Source of the DNA: Cyclobacteriaceae bacterium
Lineage (GTDB): Bacteria; Bacteroidota; Bacteroidia; Cytophagales; Cyclobacteriaceae
Direction of reading: 5' to 3'
Length of the DNA stretch: 64,000 nt
NCBI GenBank assembly: GCA_019638355.1
Contig: JAHBTY010000002.1
Location: forward strand, 256,001 to 320,000
Within the stretch, counting starts at the first letter, position 1. The number at the start of each line of letters is the position of its first letter. The position numbers were made by a program, and so were the translations under genes. Of this stretch, positions 26,364-34,627 are shown piece by piece. Under the pieces are notes generated by a model. That model had not been told where the DNA came from. It did not search any database and saw nothing but the letters and a program-made list of their open reading frames with translations.

Positions 26364-26395
26364 TACGCTATTCTTTTACTTACAGTTGCTTTTAT

Positions 26396-27721
26396 CTAAA
26401 CAGCAAAGCCTATAATTTTTTTATACAAACTAATGGCATGCCGATCGGTAAGGCCCGATATAAAATCTACTATTTCGCGTGCAAGCGAATAATAATCGTT
26501 TTGTTGTTTAAGGTTCAACAAAATGTCTTCCGGTAATAACAACAACAGGTTTTGATACTTGCGCGATTTACGACCTTCCGTGGCCTGCAAGGCAGCTGTT
26601 AAAAATTCGTGTAATAAACCTGGTAACACTTCATGGCCGGCAGCTTCAATCTCCACAACCTTACGCGCACGATAAATCTTATCAACCGAAACGGTGATGA
26701 TTTGTTTCAATGCTTCTTTGGATGGACATAAATCGGCCAGCGCCTGATTGAATTTACCTTCCAGAATTTGTTGTTCACTATCCAGAAACAAAGTGGAGCA
26801 TTCATCCATCAGGTCGCCAATAGCGAGCGCCCTCAAAAAACCAATTCGCTCTTGCTTGCTTTTTAGTTGATCGAGCTTGCCCAGTTTTGATTTTCCTTTG
26901 TTGATGATGTTTTCAAAAAGACTTTTTGCTTCGTCATACTGAACCAAGCCGAGGCTACACGCATCTTCCAGGTCTATAATGCTGTAACAAATATCATCGG
27001 CAGCCTCCACCAAAAATGCGAGTGGGTGCCGATCGTAAGCAAAATCGCCAACGGGTGGCAGCGCCAACGTGGTGGCCACTTCACGAAACGTTTCCTTCTC
27101 GGACTGGAAAAAGCCAAACTTTTTCTGGCTGCGTTTCTTCTTATCGCGTTCCGGAAAAAAAGCCGGACACGGATATTTTGTAAAGGCACCCAGTGTGGCG
27201 AACGTTAGCTTTAACCCATATTGATTTTTGTTTAATATGCGAAAGCCTTGTGCGTTGCCTTCAAACTGAATCAGGTCGCTCCATTGTTGTTCATTCACTT
27301 TTTCTTTAAGAGACAACCCCAGCGGATGATGTTTAAAGAAATCTGAAATAGAATCTTCACCAGCATGGCCAAAGGGCGGATTGCCCAGATCGTGTGTGAG
27401 CGAGGCCGCAGCCACGATAGCGCCAAAATCAAATAGTGAAACCTGGTTTGATAAATTTTTATGGCGTTGTAAAATAACCTCACCAACCCGCTTACCTAAC
27501 GAGCGACCCACGCTGCTCACCTCTAAACTGTGCGTTAATCGGGTATGTACAAAATCGTGTTCGGGTAGCGGATGCACCTGCGTTTTGTCTTGCAACTTGC
27601 GGAAGGGGTGCGAAAAAATAATGCGATCGTAATCTTGTTCAAATGCACTGCGCGATGGCTCGCTTGAAACAAGTTGCTTTTGCCCAATGCGTTGGGCTGA
27701 GAGTAAATCTTTCCAATTCAT
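26396..27721 (-). CDS. dgt: Deoxyguanosinetriphosphate triphosphohydrolase
   Basis: From ATG at 27721 (MNWKDLLSAQRIGQKQL) the protein has 441 residues, close to the family size; the 30 codons upstream are palindromic spacer and not believable. The HD-domain metal ligands are in HTRLTHSLEVSSVGRSLG and LTHDLGNPPFGHAGE, followed by the nucleotide-pocket segment FEGNAQGFRIL. It hydrolyses dGTP to deoxyguanosine and triphosphate, controlling the dNTP pool. The gene is followed after 32 bases by the SMR exporter. Its first codons lie in a 38-base segment that is duplicated 227 bases upstream, so the leader has been rearranged. Confidence 0.88.
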   Translation of the reverse strand: MNWKDLLSAQRIGQKQLVSSEPSRSAFEQDYDRIIFSHPFRKLQDKTQVHPLPEHDFVHTRLTHSLEVSSVGRSLGKRVGEVILQRHKNLSNQVSLFDFGAIVAAASLTHDLGNPPFGHAGEDSISDFFKHHPLGLSLKEKVNEQQWSDLIQFEGNAQGFRILNKNQYGLKLTFATLGAFTKYPCPAFFPERDKKKRSQKKFGFFQSEKETFREVATTLALPPVGDFAYDRHPLAFLVEAADDICYSIIDLEDACSLGLVQYDEAKSLFENIINKGKSKLGKLDQLKSKQERIGFLRALAIGDLMDECSTLFLDSEQQILEGKFNQALADLCPSKEALKQIITVSVDKIYRARKVVEIEAAGHEVLPGLLHEFLTAALQATEGRKSRKYQNLLLLLPEDILLNLKQQNDYYSLAREIVDFISGLTDRHAISLYKKIIGFAV

Positions 27722-27740
27722 GTTGCGGTAAAAATAGAAA
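27703..27740. repeat. 38-bp direct repeat, copy over dgt start
   Basis: This segment covers the start codon and first six codons of dgt. It is identical over 38 bases to 27930-27967. Confidence 0.85.
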
Positions 27741-27767
27741 CAATTGGGTAGTGAAGTATAAAAATTT

Positions 27768-28103
27768 GGCCCGTGGGAACACAGGCCAGGGTGAGATAAG
27801 AAGAATATCAAATATAAGCTTGGTTTGGTCTGTGATCACACAGATTGGAGAATATCAAAAGTTTAGTTATAGTCTGTGAGGACAGACACAGACCAAAGTA
27901 AAGGGACCAAGGAGGGTATAAAAAAATTGGTAAATCTTTCCAATTCATGTTGCGGTAAAAATAGAAAACAAAAGGGGTTCTGGTTTGCTCTGCCCTGTGG
28001 TCACACAGATAGGAGAATATCAAAATATAAGGTTGGGTTGATTTGGTCTGTGAGGACACAGACCAAGGAGGGTATAAAAAATTGGCCTGTGAAGACACAG
28101 GCC
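27768..28103. repeat. Cluster of six CTGTG...CACAG palindromes
   Basis: Six imperfect palindromes of the form GGYCTGTGRRnACACAGRCC lie at 27768-27787, 27827-27846, 27872-27894, 27992-28009, 28045-28064 and 28084-28103. The best are GGTCTGTGAGGACACAGACC and GGCCTGTGAAGACACAGGCC. Linkers partly repeat too (GAGGGTATAAAAA after two of them, GGAGAATATCAAAA after two others). Spacing is irregular (39-120 bases), so it is not CRISPR. The stretch 27722-28143 contains no gene. Confidence 0.8.
27930..27967. repeat. 38-bp direct repeat, upstream copy
   Basis: An exact copy of the dgt start region (27703-27740) lying in the spacer between palindromes. It holds a ghost start (MNWKDL in the minus strand) that runs into non-coding sequence. 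Confidence 0.85.
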
Positions 28104-28143
28104 AAGGGTAAGTAGGAACGAGTAAAGAAGTCGCGTGAAATTT

Positions 28144-28734
28144 TTACTCTTTCAACACCAAATCAATACACATAACAGCTGCCATAATCAACATGCGCAA
28201 CGGATGATCGGCCGGCACATCGTTACTGATTTGAAGAATATAATTATCGGCTGATGTAAACAACTCTTTACCCAGGCCGCTCCATTTCTTGGTAACCAAC
28301 GCAAACTCCTTTCCATCATTGGAAACAAACCTAAAATCCCAGCTGGTCCACTTGCCTTTCAGCATACAAAGCGGGCGCTCGCTTGCATCCAATACTTCAA
28401 ACTTACCACCAATGCTGAAAAATTTTTGTTTGAATTTACCAATCAACGTTCCACGCTCATCCAGCACTTCTACGGTAGAAAGAAAGAATGAAACTCCGCG
28501 CTTCACTATCAATACAGTTTTGCCTTCGGGAGTTTTAATGTCGATTTCAAAAGGCGTCATCCGTTTGTAATCCGTAAAGCGGAATATCTTGGTAAAAAAA
28601 CCGAGGCGCTCTTCGCGGGCTTGTAACACAAGTTGTTTCGAGTCAGGATCGAAAATATCAAAGCTATTGGCTGCTTTAAATACCTTAACATGTTCCTTAA
28701 CGAAAAAGAGGTTTTTGTTTAATGTTGGGTGCAT
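28144..28734 (-). CDS. LURP-one / phospholipid-scramblase-like protein
   Basis: A 196-residue protein with the repeated beta-strand pattern of the Tubby-C2/LURP-one fold: VKVFKAANSFDIFDPDSK, GVSFFLSTVEVLDERG, GKFEVLDASERPLC, and a C-terminal hydrophobic helix (RMLIMAAVMCIDLVLKE) that likely associates with the membrane. It overlaps the MtfA gene upstream by 38 bases, and no alternative in-frame ATG downstream gives a sensible start. Cellular role in bacteria is unknown. It ends a glyS-mtfA-this gene operon. Confidence 0.7.
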   Translation of the reverse strand: MHPTLNKNLFFVKEHVKVFKAANSFDIFDPDSKQLVLQAREERLGFFTKIFRFTDYKRMTPFEIDIKTPEGKTVLIVKRGVSFFLSTVEVLDERGTLIGKFKQKFFSIGGKFEVLDASERPLCMLKGKWTSWDFRFVSNDGKEFALVTKKWSGLGKELFTSADNYILQISNDVPADHPLRMLIMAAVMCIDLVLKE

Positions 28735-29479
28735 ATAGTTTTACCGGGTCTTGATTAAAAAGTTTCACCAAAATAGCATAAAGTGTTGGCTGGGCATCCA
28801 GAAAAGTTTTTGAGCGTTCAAAAAAATTTTCAACTGCCACCGCAAAAAACTCTTCCATATTATCAAAGGCATACTTTCTGAAAAAATGGTTTTCGTTGGC
28901 GCGCAGGTTAGCCATTTCATTTTCAGCATAGCGTTCAAAAGCTTCCACCAGGTTGTTATCCAATACATCGTTATCCACGGACTTATGCTCCAGCCACAGT
29001 GCATGCGCAAACTCATGGAGCAATAGGTTAAGTCCATCGTCATCGTATTTTAATCCTTCGGCAATACCGCGCCAGCTAAACACAATAGTTTGAAGAGCCG
29101 GATTTACTTCGCCTTTGTGCCTGCGGTGGGTTATGCGCGAATTGTAATAATCCGGATAGACAATGATGCGCTTAAAGTACTGCAACGCTTTGTCTTTTGA
29201 TGGTAGAAACAGCAATAATTGTGCTGCAGCACATGAAATAATCGCCTTCATGGCCCGTGTTAATTTAATCCGATCGCGTGGAATAAATTCGAAGTACTCG
29301 TAATGATCGCGGGCTAATTTCAGAAACTTGATCTTGAGCGACCACGGCAGCGAAGTGTAGTAGGCGTATTTATGATTAAGAAAGCGATGAAAGATTGGCC
29401 CATAATAAAAACGAAAGCGCAACTCCTGATATGCCAGATACAGAAGTCGCGCCAGCCCTGCTAACAAGGCAAATTTCAT
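28697..29479 (-). CDS. mtfA: M90 family zinc peptidase (MtfA-like)
   Basis: A 260-residue protein with one hydrophobic N-terminal segment and the zinc-peptidase motif H155-E156-F-A-H159 in LLLHEFAHALWLEHKSVDND. A third ligand is likely supplied by the later ENEMANL/AFDNMEEFFA region. This matches MtfA (peptidase family M90), which in enterobacteria modulates the Mlc repressor; Mlc is not expected here, so the target is unknown. It begins one base after the glyS stop and overlaps the next gene by 38 bases, so it is clearly translated from the glyS transcript. Confidence 0.82.
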   Translation of the reverse strand: MKFALLAGLARLLYLAYQELRFRFYYGPIFHRFLNHKYAYYTSLPWSLKIKFLKLARDHYEYFEFIPRDRIKLTRAMKAIISCAAAQLLLFLPSKDKALQYFKRIIVYPDYYNSRITHRRHKGEVNPALQTIVFSWRGIAEGLKYDDDGLNLLLHEFAHALWLEHKSVDNDVLDNNLVEAFERYAENEMANLRANENHFFRKYAFDNMEEFFAVAVENFFERSKTFLDAQPTLYAILVKLFNQDPVKLYAPNIKQKPLFR

Positions 29480-29480
29480 T

Positions 29481-31022
29481 TTATATGGTCTTCAAAAGTT
29501 CGGCCATTGAAACAGATTCAGAAATAATTGCTTTCACCGCATCAATCGCCACGCGATCTTGTTTCATGGTATCGCGGTTACGAATGGTTACAGTATTATC
29601 CTGCAACGTTTGATGATCGATGGTGATGCAATAAGGCGTACCAATGGCATCTTGTCTGCGGTATCGTTTACCAATTGCATCCTTCTCTTCGTAGAAGCAA
29701 CGGAAATCGAACTTCAGCAAGTTCATAATTTCATGCGCCTTCTCAGGCAAGCCATCTTTTTTCATTAATGGAAGTATAGCCACTTTATTAGGAGCCAACG
29801 GTGCCGGAATTTTTAATACCACGCGCTCGCTGCCATCTTCCAGTTTTTCTTCTTTGTAGGAAGAAGCAAGTACCGATAAGAACATGCGATCTAACCCTAC
29901 CGATGTTTCGACTACATACGGAATGTAGTTCTGATTATCTTCCGAATCGAAGTACTGAAGTTTTTTACCGGAGTATTTCTCATGGCTCTTCAAATCGAAA
30001 TCGGTACGACTGTGAATACCTTCCAGTTCGCGAAAGCCCATGGGGAAGTTAAACTGAATATCGCATGCAGCATTGGCATAATGCGCCAGGTTTAAATGAT
30101 CGTGGTATCTGTAATTATCATTACCCAAACCAAGTGCCTGATGCCACTTCAATCGTTTCGCTTTCCAGAACTCGTACCATTTCATTTCTTCGCCCGGCTT
30201 CACAAAAAACTGCATCTCCATTTGCTCAAACTCGCGCATGCGAAAAATAAACTGGCGCGCCACAATTTCATTCCGAAATGCTTTACCGATTTGTGCAATC
30301 CCGAAAGGAATTTTCATGCGACCGGTTTTTTGCACGTTCAGGAAGTTTACAAAAATACCCTGCGCTGTTTCGGGACGCAGGTAAATCTTGTTGGCATCAT
30401 CGGCCACTGAACCCATTTCGGTGGAGAACATTAAATTAAACTGGCGCACATCGGTCCAGTTTTTTGTTCCGGAAATAGGATCAGCTATTTCCAGGTCATC
30501 AACCAATTGTTTCATAGCCACCATATCGTTATTGGCCATGGCCGTTTTTAACCGATCATTTATCTCGTCTATCTTTTTCTGGTACTCTACCACGCGGGCA
30601 TTGGTGCTTACAAACATAGCCCGATCAAAATTTTCGAAACGCTTCGCAGCCTTCTCAATTTCCTTCTCAATTTTTTCTTCCAGTTTTTCAATTACGCCTT
30701 CAATAAGTTGATCGGCCCGGTAGCGTTTTTTAGAATCTTTGTTATCGATCATCGGATCGTTAAAGGCATCTACGTGGCCACTGGCTTTCCACGTGGTGGG
30801 ATGCATAAAAATTGCGGCATCAATACCCACAATGTTATCGTGCAGCAGTGTCATAAACTTCCACCAGTATTCCTTAATGTTGTTCTTGAGCTCGGCCCCG
30901 TTTTGGCCGTAATCATATACGGCACTCAGGCCATCGTAAATCTCGCTGCTGGGAAAGATAAACCCATACTCTTTGGCATGGGAGATTACATTTTTAAAAA
31001 GATTGTCTTCAGTATTTGCCAT
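29481..31022 (-). CDS. glyS: Glycine--tRNA ligase (alpha2 type)
   Basis: Starting at ATG 31022 (MANTEDNLFKNVISHAKEYG), the product has 513 residues and is the homodimeric class II GlyRS of the eukaryote/archaea/Bacteroidota type, not the alpha-beta enzyme of E. coli. Class II motifs are visible: motif 1 in GFIFPSSEIYDGLSAVYDYG, motif 2 in the FRNEI region (GKAFRNEIVARQFIFRMRE) and motif 3 in VVETSVGLDRM. The C-terminal anticodon-binding domain begins near residue 400. It charges tRNA-Gly. mtfA follows after one base. Confidence 0.95.
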   Translation of the reverse strand: MANTEDNLFKNVISHAKEYGFIFPSSEIYDGLSAVYDYGQNGAELKNNIKEYWWKFMTLLHDNIVGIDAAIFMHPTTWKASGHVDAFNDPMIDNKDSKKRYRADQLIEGVIEKLEEKIEKEIEKAAKRFENFDRAMFVSTNARVVEYQKKIDEINDRLKTAMANNDMVAMKQLVDDLEIADPISGTKNWTDVRQFNLMFSTEMGSVADDANKIYLRPETAQGIFVNFLNVQKTGRMKIPFGIAQIGKAFRNEIVARQFIFRMREFEQMEMQFFVKPGEEMKWYEFWKAKRLKWHQALGLGNDNYRYHDHLNLAHYANAACDIQFNFPMGFRELEGIHSRTDFDLKSHEKYSGKKLQYFDSEDNQNYIPYVVETSVGLDRMFLSVLASSYKEEKLEDGSERVVLKIPAPLAPNKVAILPLMKKDGLPEKAHEIMNLLKFDFRCFYEEKDAIGKRYRRQDAIGTPYCITIDHQTLQDNTVTIRNRDTMKQDRVAIDAVKAIISESVSMAELLKTI

Positions 31023-31084
31023 AAGTCGCAAAGATAGAAATAGAAAGATGCTGCAAAACGAGCCCTACTTTTAATTTTTTATCC

Positions 31085-32380
31085 TTACAAATGGCTGGGC
31101 AACCGAAGGGTAAAGGTTGAGCCTTGCCCCAACGCTGATTTTAATTGAATGGTGCCGTTAAGGCGGGTCACAATTTCGCGCACAATGTAAAGCCCAAGGC
31201 CCGAGCCGCTAGAGTCTTCTGAAGCCCGGTAAAACATGTTGAAGATTTTCTGTTGCTGTTCAATCGCAATACCCTGGCCATTGTCTTTTATCCAAAGCGT
31301 TACATGTTGATTTTCCGACTGGGCACCAATCTCTATTTCGCATTTATCCTTTTGCCGATCTGCATATTTAAATGCATTGCTGATCAGGTTATTCAATAGC
31401 ATTTTAAGGCGAGCAGGGTCTGTGATAACTTCCATTTCCGGATGTACACTGAGCTTAAGTGTCATTTTATCTACCGGCCCCATAAACTTCAGATCGTCCA
31501 GAATTTTTTGTACTAAGGGCCGTAATAAAAATTTTTCTTTGCTGATTTCCTGCCGGGCATTTCTGGAAAAATCTATCACTTCTTTTATGAGTAAATCCAT
31601 ATTTTGAATGCGTTCGTGCATCATACTATGGCACTGCTTTAATTCTTCTTCACTTGAAGTTCGCCCTGCAATATCCAGCAAGCCTAACAACGATGTAAGC
31701 GGAGCCCTTAACTCATGCGAGGCGCTATATACAAAGCGATCTAACTCCTGATTGGTTTTGGTTAGTAAAGTATTCTTCTCCAGAATTTCTTTTTGAGAGT
31801 GATAATTCATATCCATTAAAAAATACACTACAGCCGTGCAAAGAAAGAAACCACCCAAAAAGTTGATAATGAAACTTATTAATCTATACTCCTCTGCATT
31901 TATTCTTTCCATATCAACTCCACTTAGTACAAACATGGGCAAAGGAAAAAGATAGGCCGATAGAAACAAGAATACTAAGAACATGCAGAACAGTACTACA
32001 AATAACCGATTACTATAACCAAATAAAACCATGGAGGTTAGGGCAGCCATTATGAAATAAACAAACACCCCTGATTGCGATGAATCGTTTACTGCAAAAA
32101 AATAAGTCATGATGCTGATCAACAACAAGAAGGTAAGGCTTGACGCACGATAATAACCCCTGTGGTTTAACATAATAGTTAGAACCGAAGCCACCATTAC
32201 CATCAGATAGCCCGGCACCAGAATGTAAATATCCTGGCTGCTATCAAAAATTAAGTAAAACAAAACAACCACAAAACACAGTACTCCTAACTGACCTCGT
32301 AAGAGCGCCACTTTATATTCAGCGCGCGAGGCAGGTTTGATATTGCCGATAAGCAACCTGGTAAGCAAGGATACATGCAT
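31085..32380 (-). CDS. Sensor histidine kinase, membrane type (paralogue 1)
   Basis: A 431-residue kinase with about six to seven transmembrane helices (residues 25-190), a short coiled linker (NTLLTKTNQELDRFVYS), a HisKA dimerisation domain with the phospho-acceptor H222 in SASHELRAPLTSL, and an HATPase_c domain with N-box LLNNLISNAFKYA, G1 DNGQGIAIEQQ and G2 GSGLGLYIVREI. The membrane part matches no known sensory fold I can name. No response regulator is adjacent. It is 43 bases downstream of a close paralogue, with a third copy at 47834. Confidence 0.9.
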   Translation of the reverse strand: MHVSLLTRLLIGNIKPASRAEYKVALLRGQLGVLCFVVVLFYLIFDSSQDIYILVPGYLMVMVASVLTIMLNHRGYYRASSLTFLLLISIMTYFFAVNDSSQSGVFVYFIMAALTSMVLFGYSNRLFVVLFCMFLVFLFLSAYLFPLPMFVLSGVDMERINAEEYRLISFIINFLGGFFLCTAVVYFLMDMNYHSQKEILEKNTLLTKTNQELDRFVYSASHELRAPLTSLLGLLDIAGRTSSEEELKQCHSMMHERIQNMDLLIKEVIDFSRNARQEISKEKFLLRPLVQKILDDLKFMGPVDKMTLKLSVHPEMEVITDPARLKMLLNNLISNAFKYADRQKDKCEIEIGAQSENQHVTLWIKDNGQGIAIEQQQKIFNMFYRASEDSSGSGLGLYIVREIVTRLNGTIQLKSALGQGSTFTLRLPSHL

Positions 32381-32423
32381 AACTGGCTAAAGATAAACAA
32401 TGCATCGAATGCCGGAACATAAA

Positions 32424-33698
32424 TTATTCAGGCAGGTAAACTGTAAATACCGAACCCTCACCCCGTGTTGATTTTAATTCAATTTTCCCATTTAGCCGGG
32501 CCAGTGTTTCTTTCACGATGTACAAACCCAAGCCCGAACCATTGGATTGTTCGGACGCCCGGAAAAACATTTCAAAAATCTTTTCGTGATGTTCTTCGGC
32601 AATACCCAAGCCATTATCGGCAATCTCTATGCGTGTGCCGACTCCATCAGCAACTACCCGAATGGATACCTCCTGCATTTCTTTACCCGGATCATGGTAT
32701 TTAAATGCATTGCCGATCAGGTTATGCAAAACTACTTTCAGGCGGGCTTTATCGGTTGTAGGTTTATACTCGGGTGGCACATCCAAACGCACGTAAATCT
32801 GCTCCATACCTTCAGCAAACTTTAAGTCGTTTATTGTTTCCTGAATTATACCGAACAAGTCAATCGTTTCCTTTTTAACAGCTTGCCTGGCATTACGCGA
32901 AAAATCTATAATCTCTTTAATAAAAACATCCATGTTATGTACACGGTCTTTCATTAATGCAAAACATTGTTCCAGTTCTTCGGGGTTTGCGGTGCGCTGG
33001 GTAACTTCAATGAGGCCGAGTAGCGACCGCAACGGAGCCCTTAAATCGTGCGAGGCACTGTACACAAACCGGTCGAGTTCAGAATTGGTTTTGGCAAGTA
33101 ATTCGTTCTTAGCCAATATCTCTTGTTCGGTTTTGTTGTTGATGGCGATGAGAAAGTACAACTGTGCAATAACCGAAAACATGGCTATCATAAAATTGAT
33201 GGCGAAGTTTAGACTGATATACGCCTCGGAATAGGTGCGTTTAGGTTGTATGGATATACCGCCCCAATAAGAAAGAAAAAACAAGGCTATTGAAAAAGAA
33301 ACAAAACCAAAAGCCCAATACTTTTGGCGATGACCAAATATGGCAATGGAAGACATTGCCGCAACCACAAAAAATATATAAACACCGCTGCGATACTGAT
33401 CGTTGGATGCAAATAAAAAAACCAGCACGTTTATAAGAAACATAAACAAAATACTGGAAAGTTTATGCTTACCCAAGCGATTCAGATAAAGCGATACTAC
33501 TCCAATCAGAATGGCTGCAACGTAGTACCATTCGTTACCGGTAATGTTATTCACCCAATCCACCAGCAAATAAACAATACCAACCAAAATGGAAAGTAAA
33601 ATAAGATTGCCTCTGAAAACAGCATTTTTGTAATCAAGCCACGAATCAATATAATTCTGCCTGCCTATAATCAGATTTCTGAAACGCTTGCCAAACAT
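32424..33698 (-). CDS. Sensor histidine kinase, membrane type (paralogue 2)
   Basis: A 424-residue kinase with the same architecture as the one downstream: hydrophobic N-terminal 190 residues with a conserved N-R-L-G-K/RSGVYIFFV-type pattern, linker NELLAKTNSELDRFVYS, acceptor H217 in SASHDLRAPLRSL, and ATP-binding boxes LHNLIGNAFKYH, DNGLGIAEEH and GSGLGLYIVKE. It is divergent from the universal stress gene at 33779, so 33699-33778 should contain two promoters. It is probably in one transcript with the next kinase gene. Signal and partner are unknown. Confidence 0.9.
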   Translation of the reverse strand: MFGKRFRNLIIGRQNYIDSWLDYKNAVFRGNLILLSILVGIVYLLVDWVNNITGNEWYYVAAILIGVVSLYLNRLGKHKLSSILFMFLINVLVFLFASNDQYRSGVYIFFVVAAMSSIAIFGHRQKYWAFGFVSFSIALFFLSYWGGISIQPKRTYSEAYISLNFAINFMIAMFSVIAQLYFLIAINNKTEQEILAKNELLAKTNSELDRFVYSASHDLRAPLRSLLGLIEVTQRTANPEELEQCFALMKDRVHNMDVFIKEIIDFSRNARQAVKKETIDLFGIIQETINDLKFAEGMEQIYVRLDVPPEYKPTTDKARLKVVLHNLIGNAFKYHDPGKEMQEVSIRVVADGVGTRIEIADNGLGIAEEHHEKIFEMFFRASEQSNGSGLGLYIVKETLARLNGKIELKSTRGEGSVFTVYLPE

Positions 33699-33778
33699 GA
33701 GGCTACCCTGATTTACTTCGCCAATGTATTTTTAAATTGCCACAAAAAACATGATCGGGTTCACTATTTTTCAATAGT

Positions 33779-34627
33779 ATGATTGACTTTAAAACAATTG
33801 GGTTAGCCGTTGCTTTTTCACCTACCGCACCGGCTATGTTGGCGGAAGCCCGAAGGCTTGTTATTTATTTTAAATCTAAACTAGTTCTGATTCATGTTGG
33901 TGAACACACACCCGATGACGAACAAAAGATGAAAGGCTTGATTGCCGATTGCGGGTTAGATGAGGCAAGGGTTACGGTGTTATGGAAATCGGGTGATCCG
34001 GTGAAACAAATTCTGGATGCCTGCAAAAATGAGAAGATAGATTTGCTAATGGCCGGAGCCTTAAAAAAGGAAAACCTTGTAAATCATTACCTGGGCACGG
34101 TTGCTCGTAAAATTTTGCACAAAGCCGATTGCTCCGTGTTAATGATTACACGCCCATCGGTAGAAGAAGTTCCCATCCGCAATGTGGTGGTAAATGCCGA
34201 AGATAGCCCCTACATTGATGAAGCTATTTGGGCAGCCTGCCATTGGAATACCCCTGAAAATGCCTGGATACACATTGTGCGCGAATTGAAACTATTGGGC
34301 CTGGCGCTTGCCGCGAACGAACAATGCAATGCCGAAGAATATGAACAACGTAAGCAACAAATGTTGCAGCAGGAAATTGATGTGGTGGAAGAAATGCTGA
34401 AGCGTATTCCACATCATAAAAATAAAATCAATATAAAAATAGTATCCGGTAAAGCAGGCTTTGAACTGGCCCGGTTTGCAGAACGGAAAGAAGCCGATTT
34501 GCTGGTAATGGGTGCACCCCACCGTAAGTTTTCATTTTTTACACGTGTATTCCCGCACGACCAGGAATACATCTTCAACGATTTGCCTTGTAATGTTTTG
34601 ATGGTTCAACCCCGCAAATCCAAATGA
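33779..34627 (+). CDS. Tandem universal stress protein
   Basis: A 282-residue protein made of two Usp domains (about residues 1-125 and 140-278). The first is typical in shape (LVLIHVGEHTPDD, LLMAGALKKE, VARKILHKADCSVLMI) and the second ends LLVMGAPHRK...NDLPCNVLMVQ. The exact ATP-binding GxxG-S/T is poorly kept in both, so it may not bind ATP. The stop overlaps the ATG of a cation/proton antiporter (ATGA), which ties it to ion homeostasis, a common Usp-antiporter pairing. Confidence 0.85.
   Translation: MIDFKTIGLAVAFSPTAPAMLAEARRLVIYFKSKLVLIHVGEHTPDDEQKMKGLIADCGLDEARVTVLWKSGDPVKQILDACKNEKIDLLMAGALKKENLVNHYLGTVARKILHKADCSVLMITRPSVEEVPIRNVVVNAEDSPYIDEAIWAACHWNTPENAWIHIVRELKLLGLALAANEQCNAEEYEQRKQQMLQQEIDVVEEMLKRIPHHKNKINIKIVSGKAGFELARFAERKEADLLVMGAPHRKFSFFTRVFPHDQEYIFNDLPCNVLMVQPRKSK

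Noticed and set aside
26037-26395. Guanidine riboswitch for the SMR exporter
   Set aside because: Only 32 bases separate it from dgt, too short for a guanidine-I riboswitch aptamer.
27808-28098. A minus-strand frame of 96 codons in the dgt spacer
   Set aside because: It reads through palindromes and the duplicated dgt start; the repeated sequence explains the open frame.
27768-28103. CRISPR array
   Set aside because: Units are palindromic, diverge from each other, have irregular spacing of 39-120 bases and no conserved-length spacers; no cas genes are nearby.
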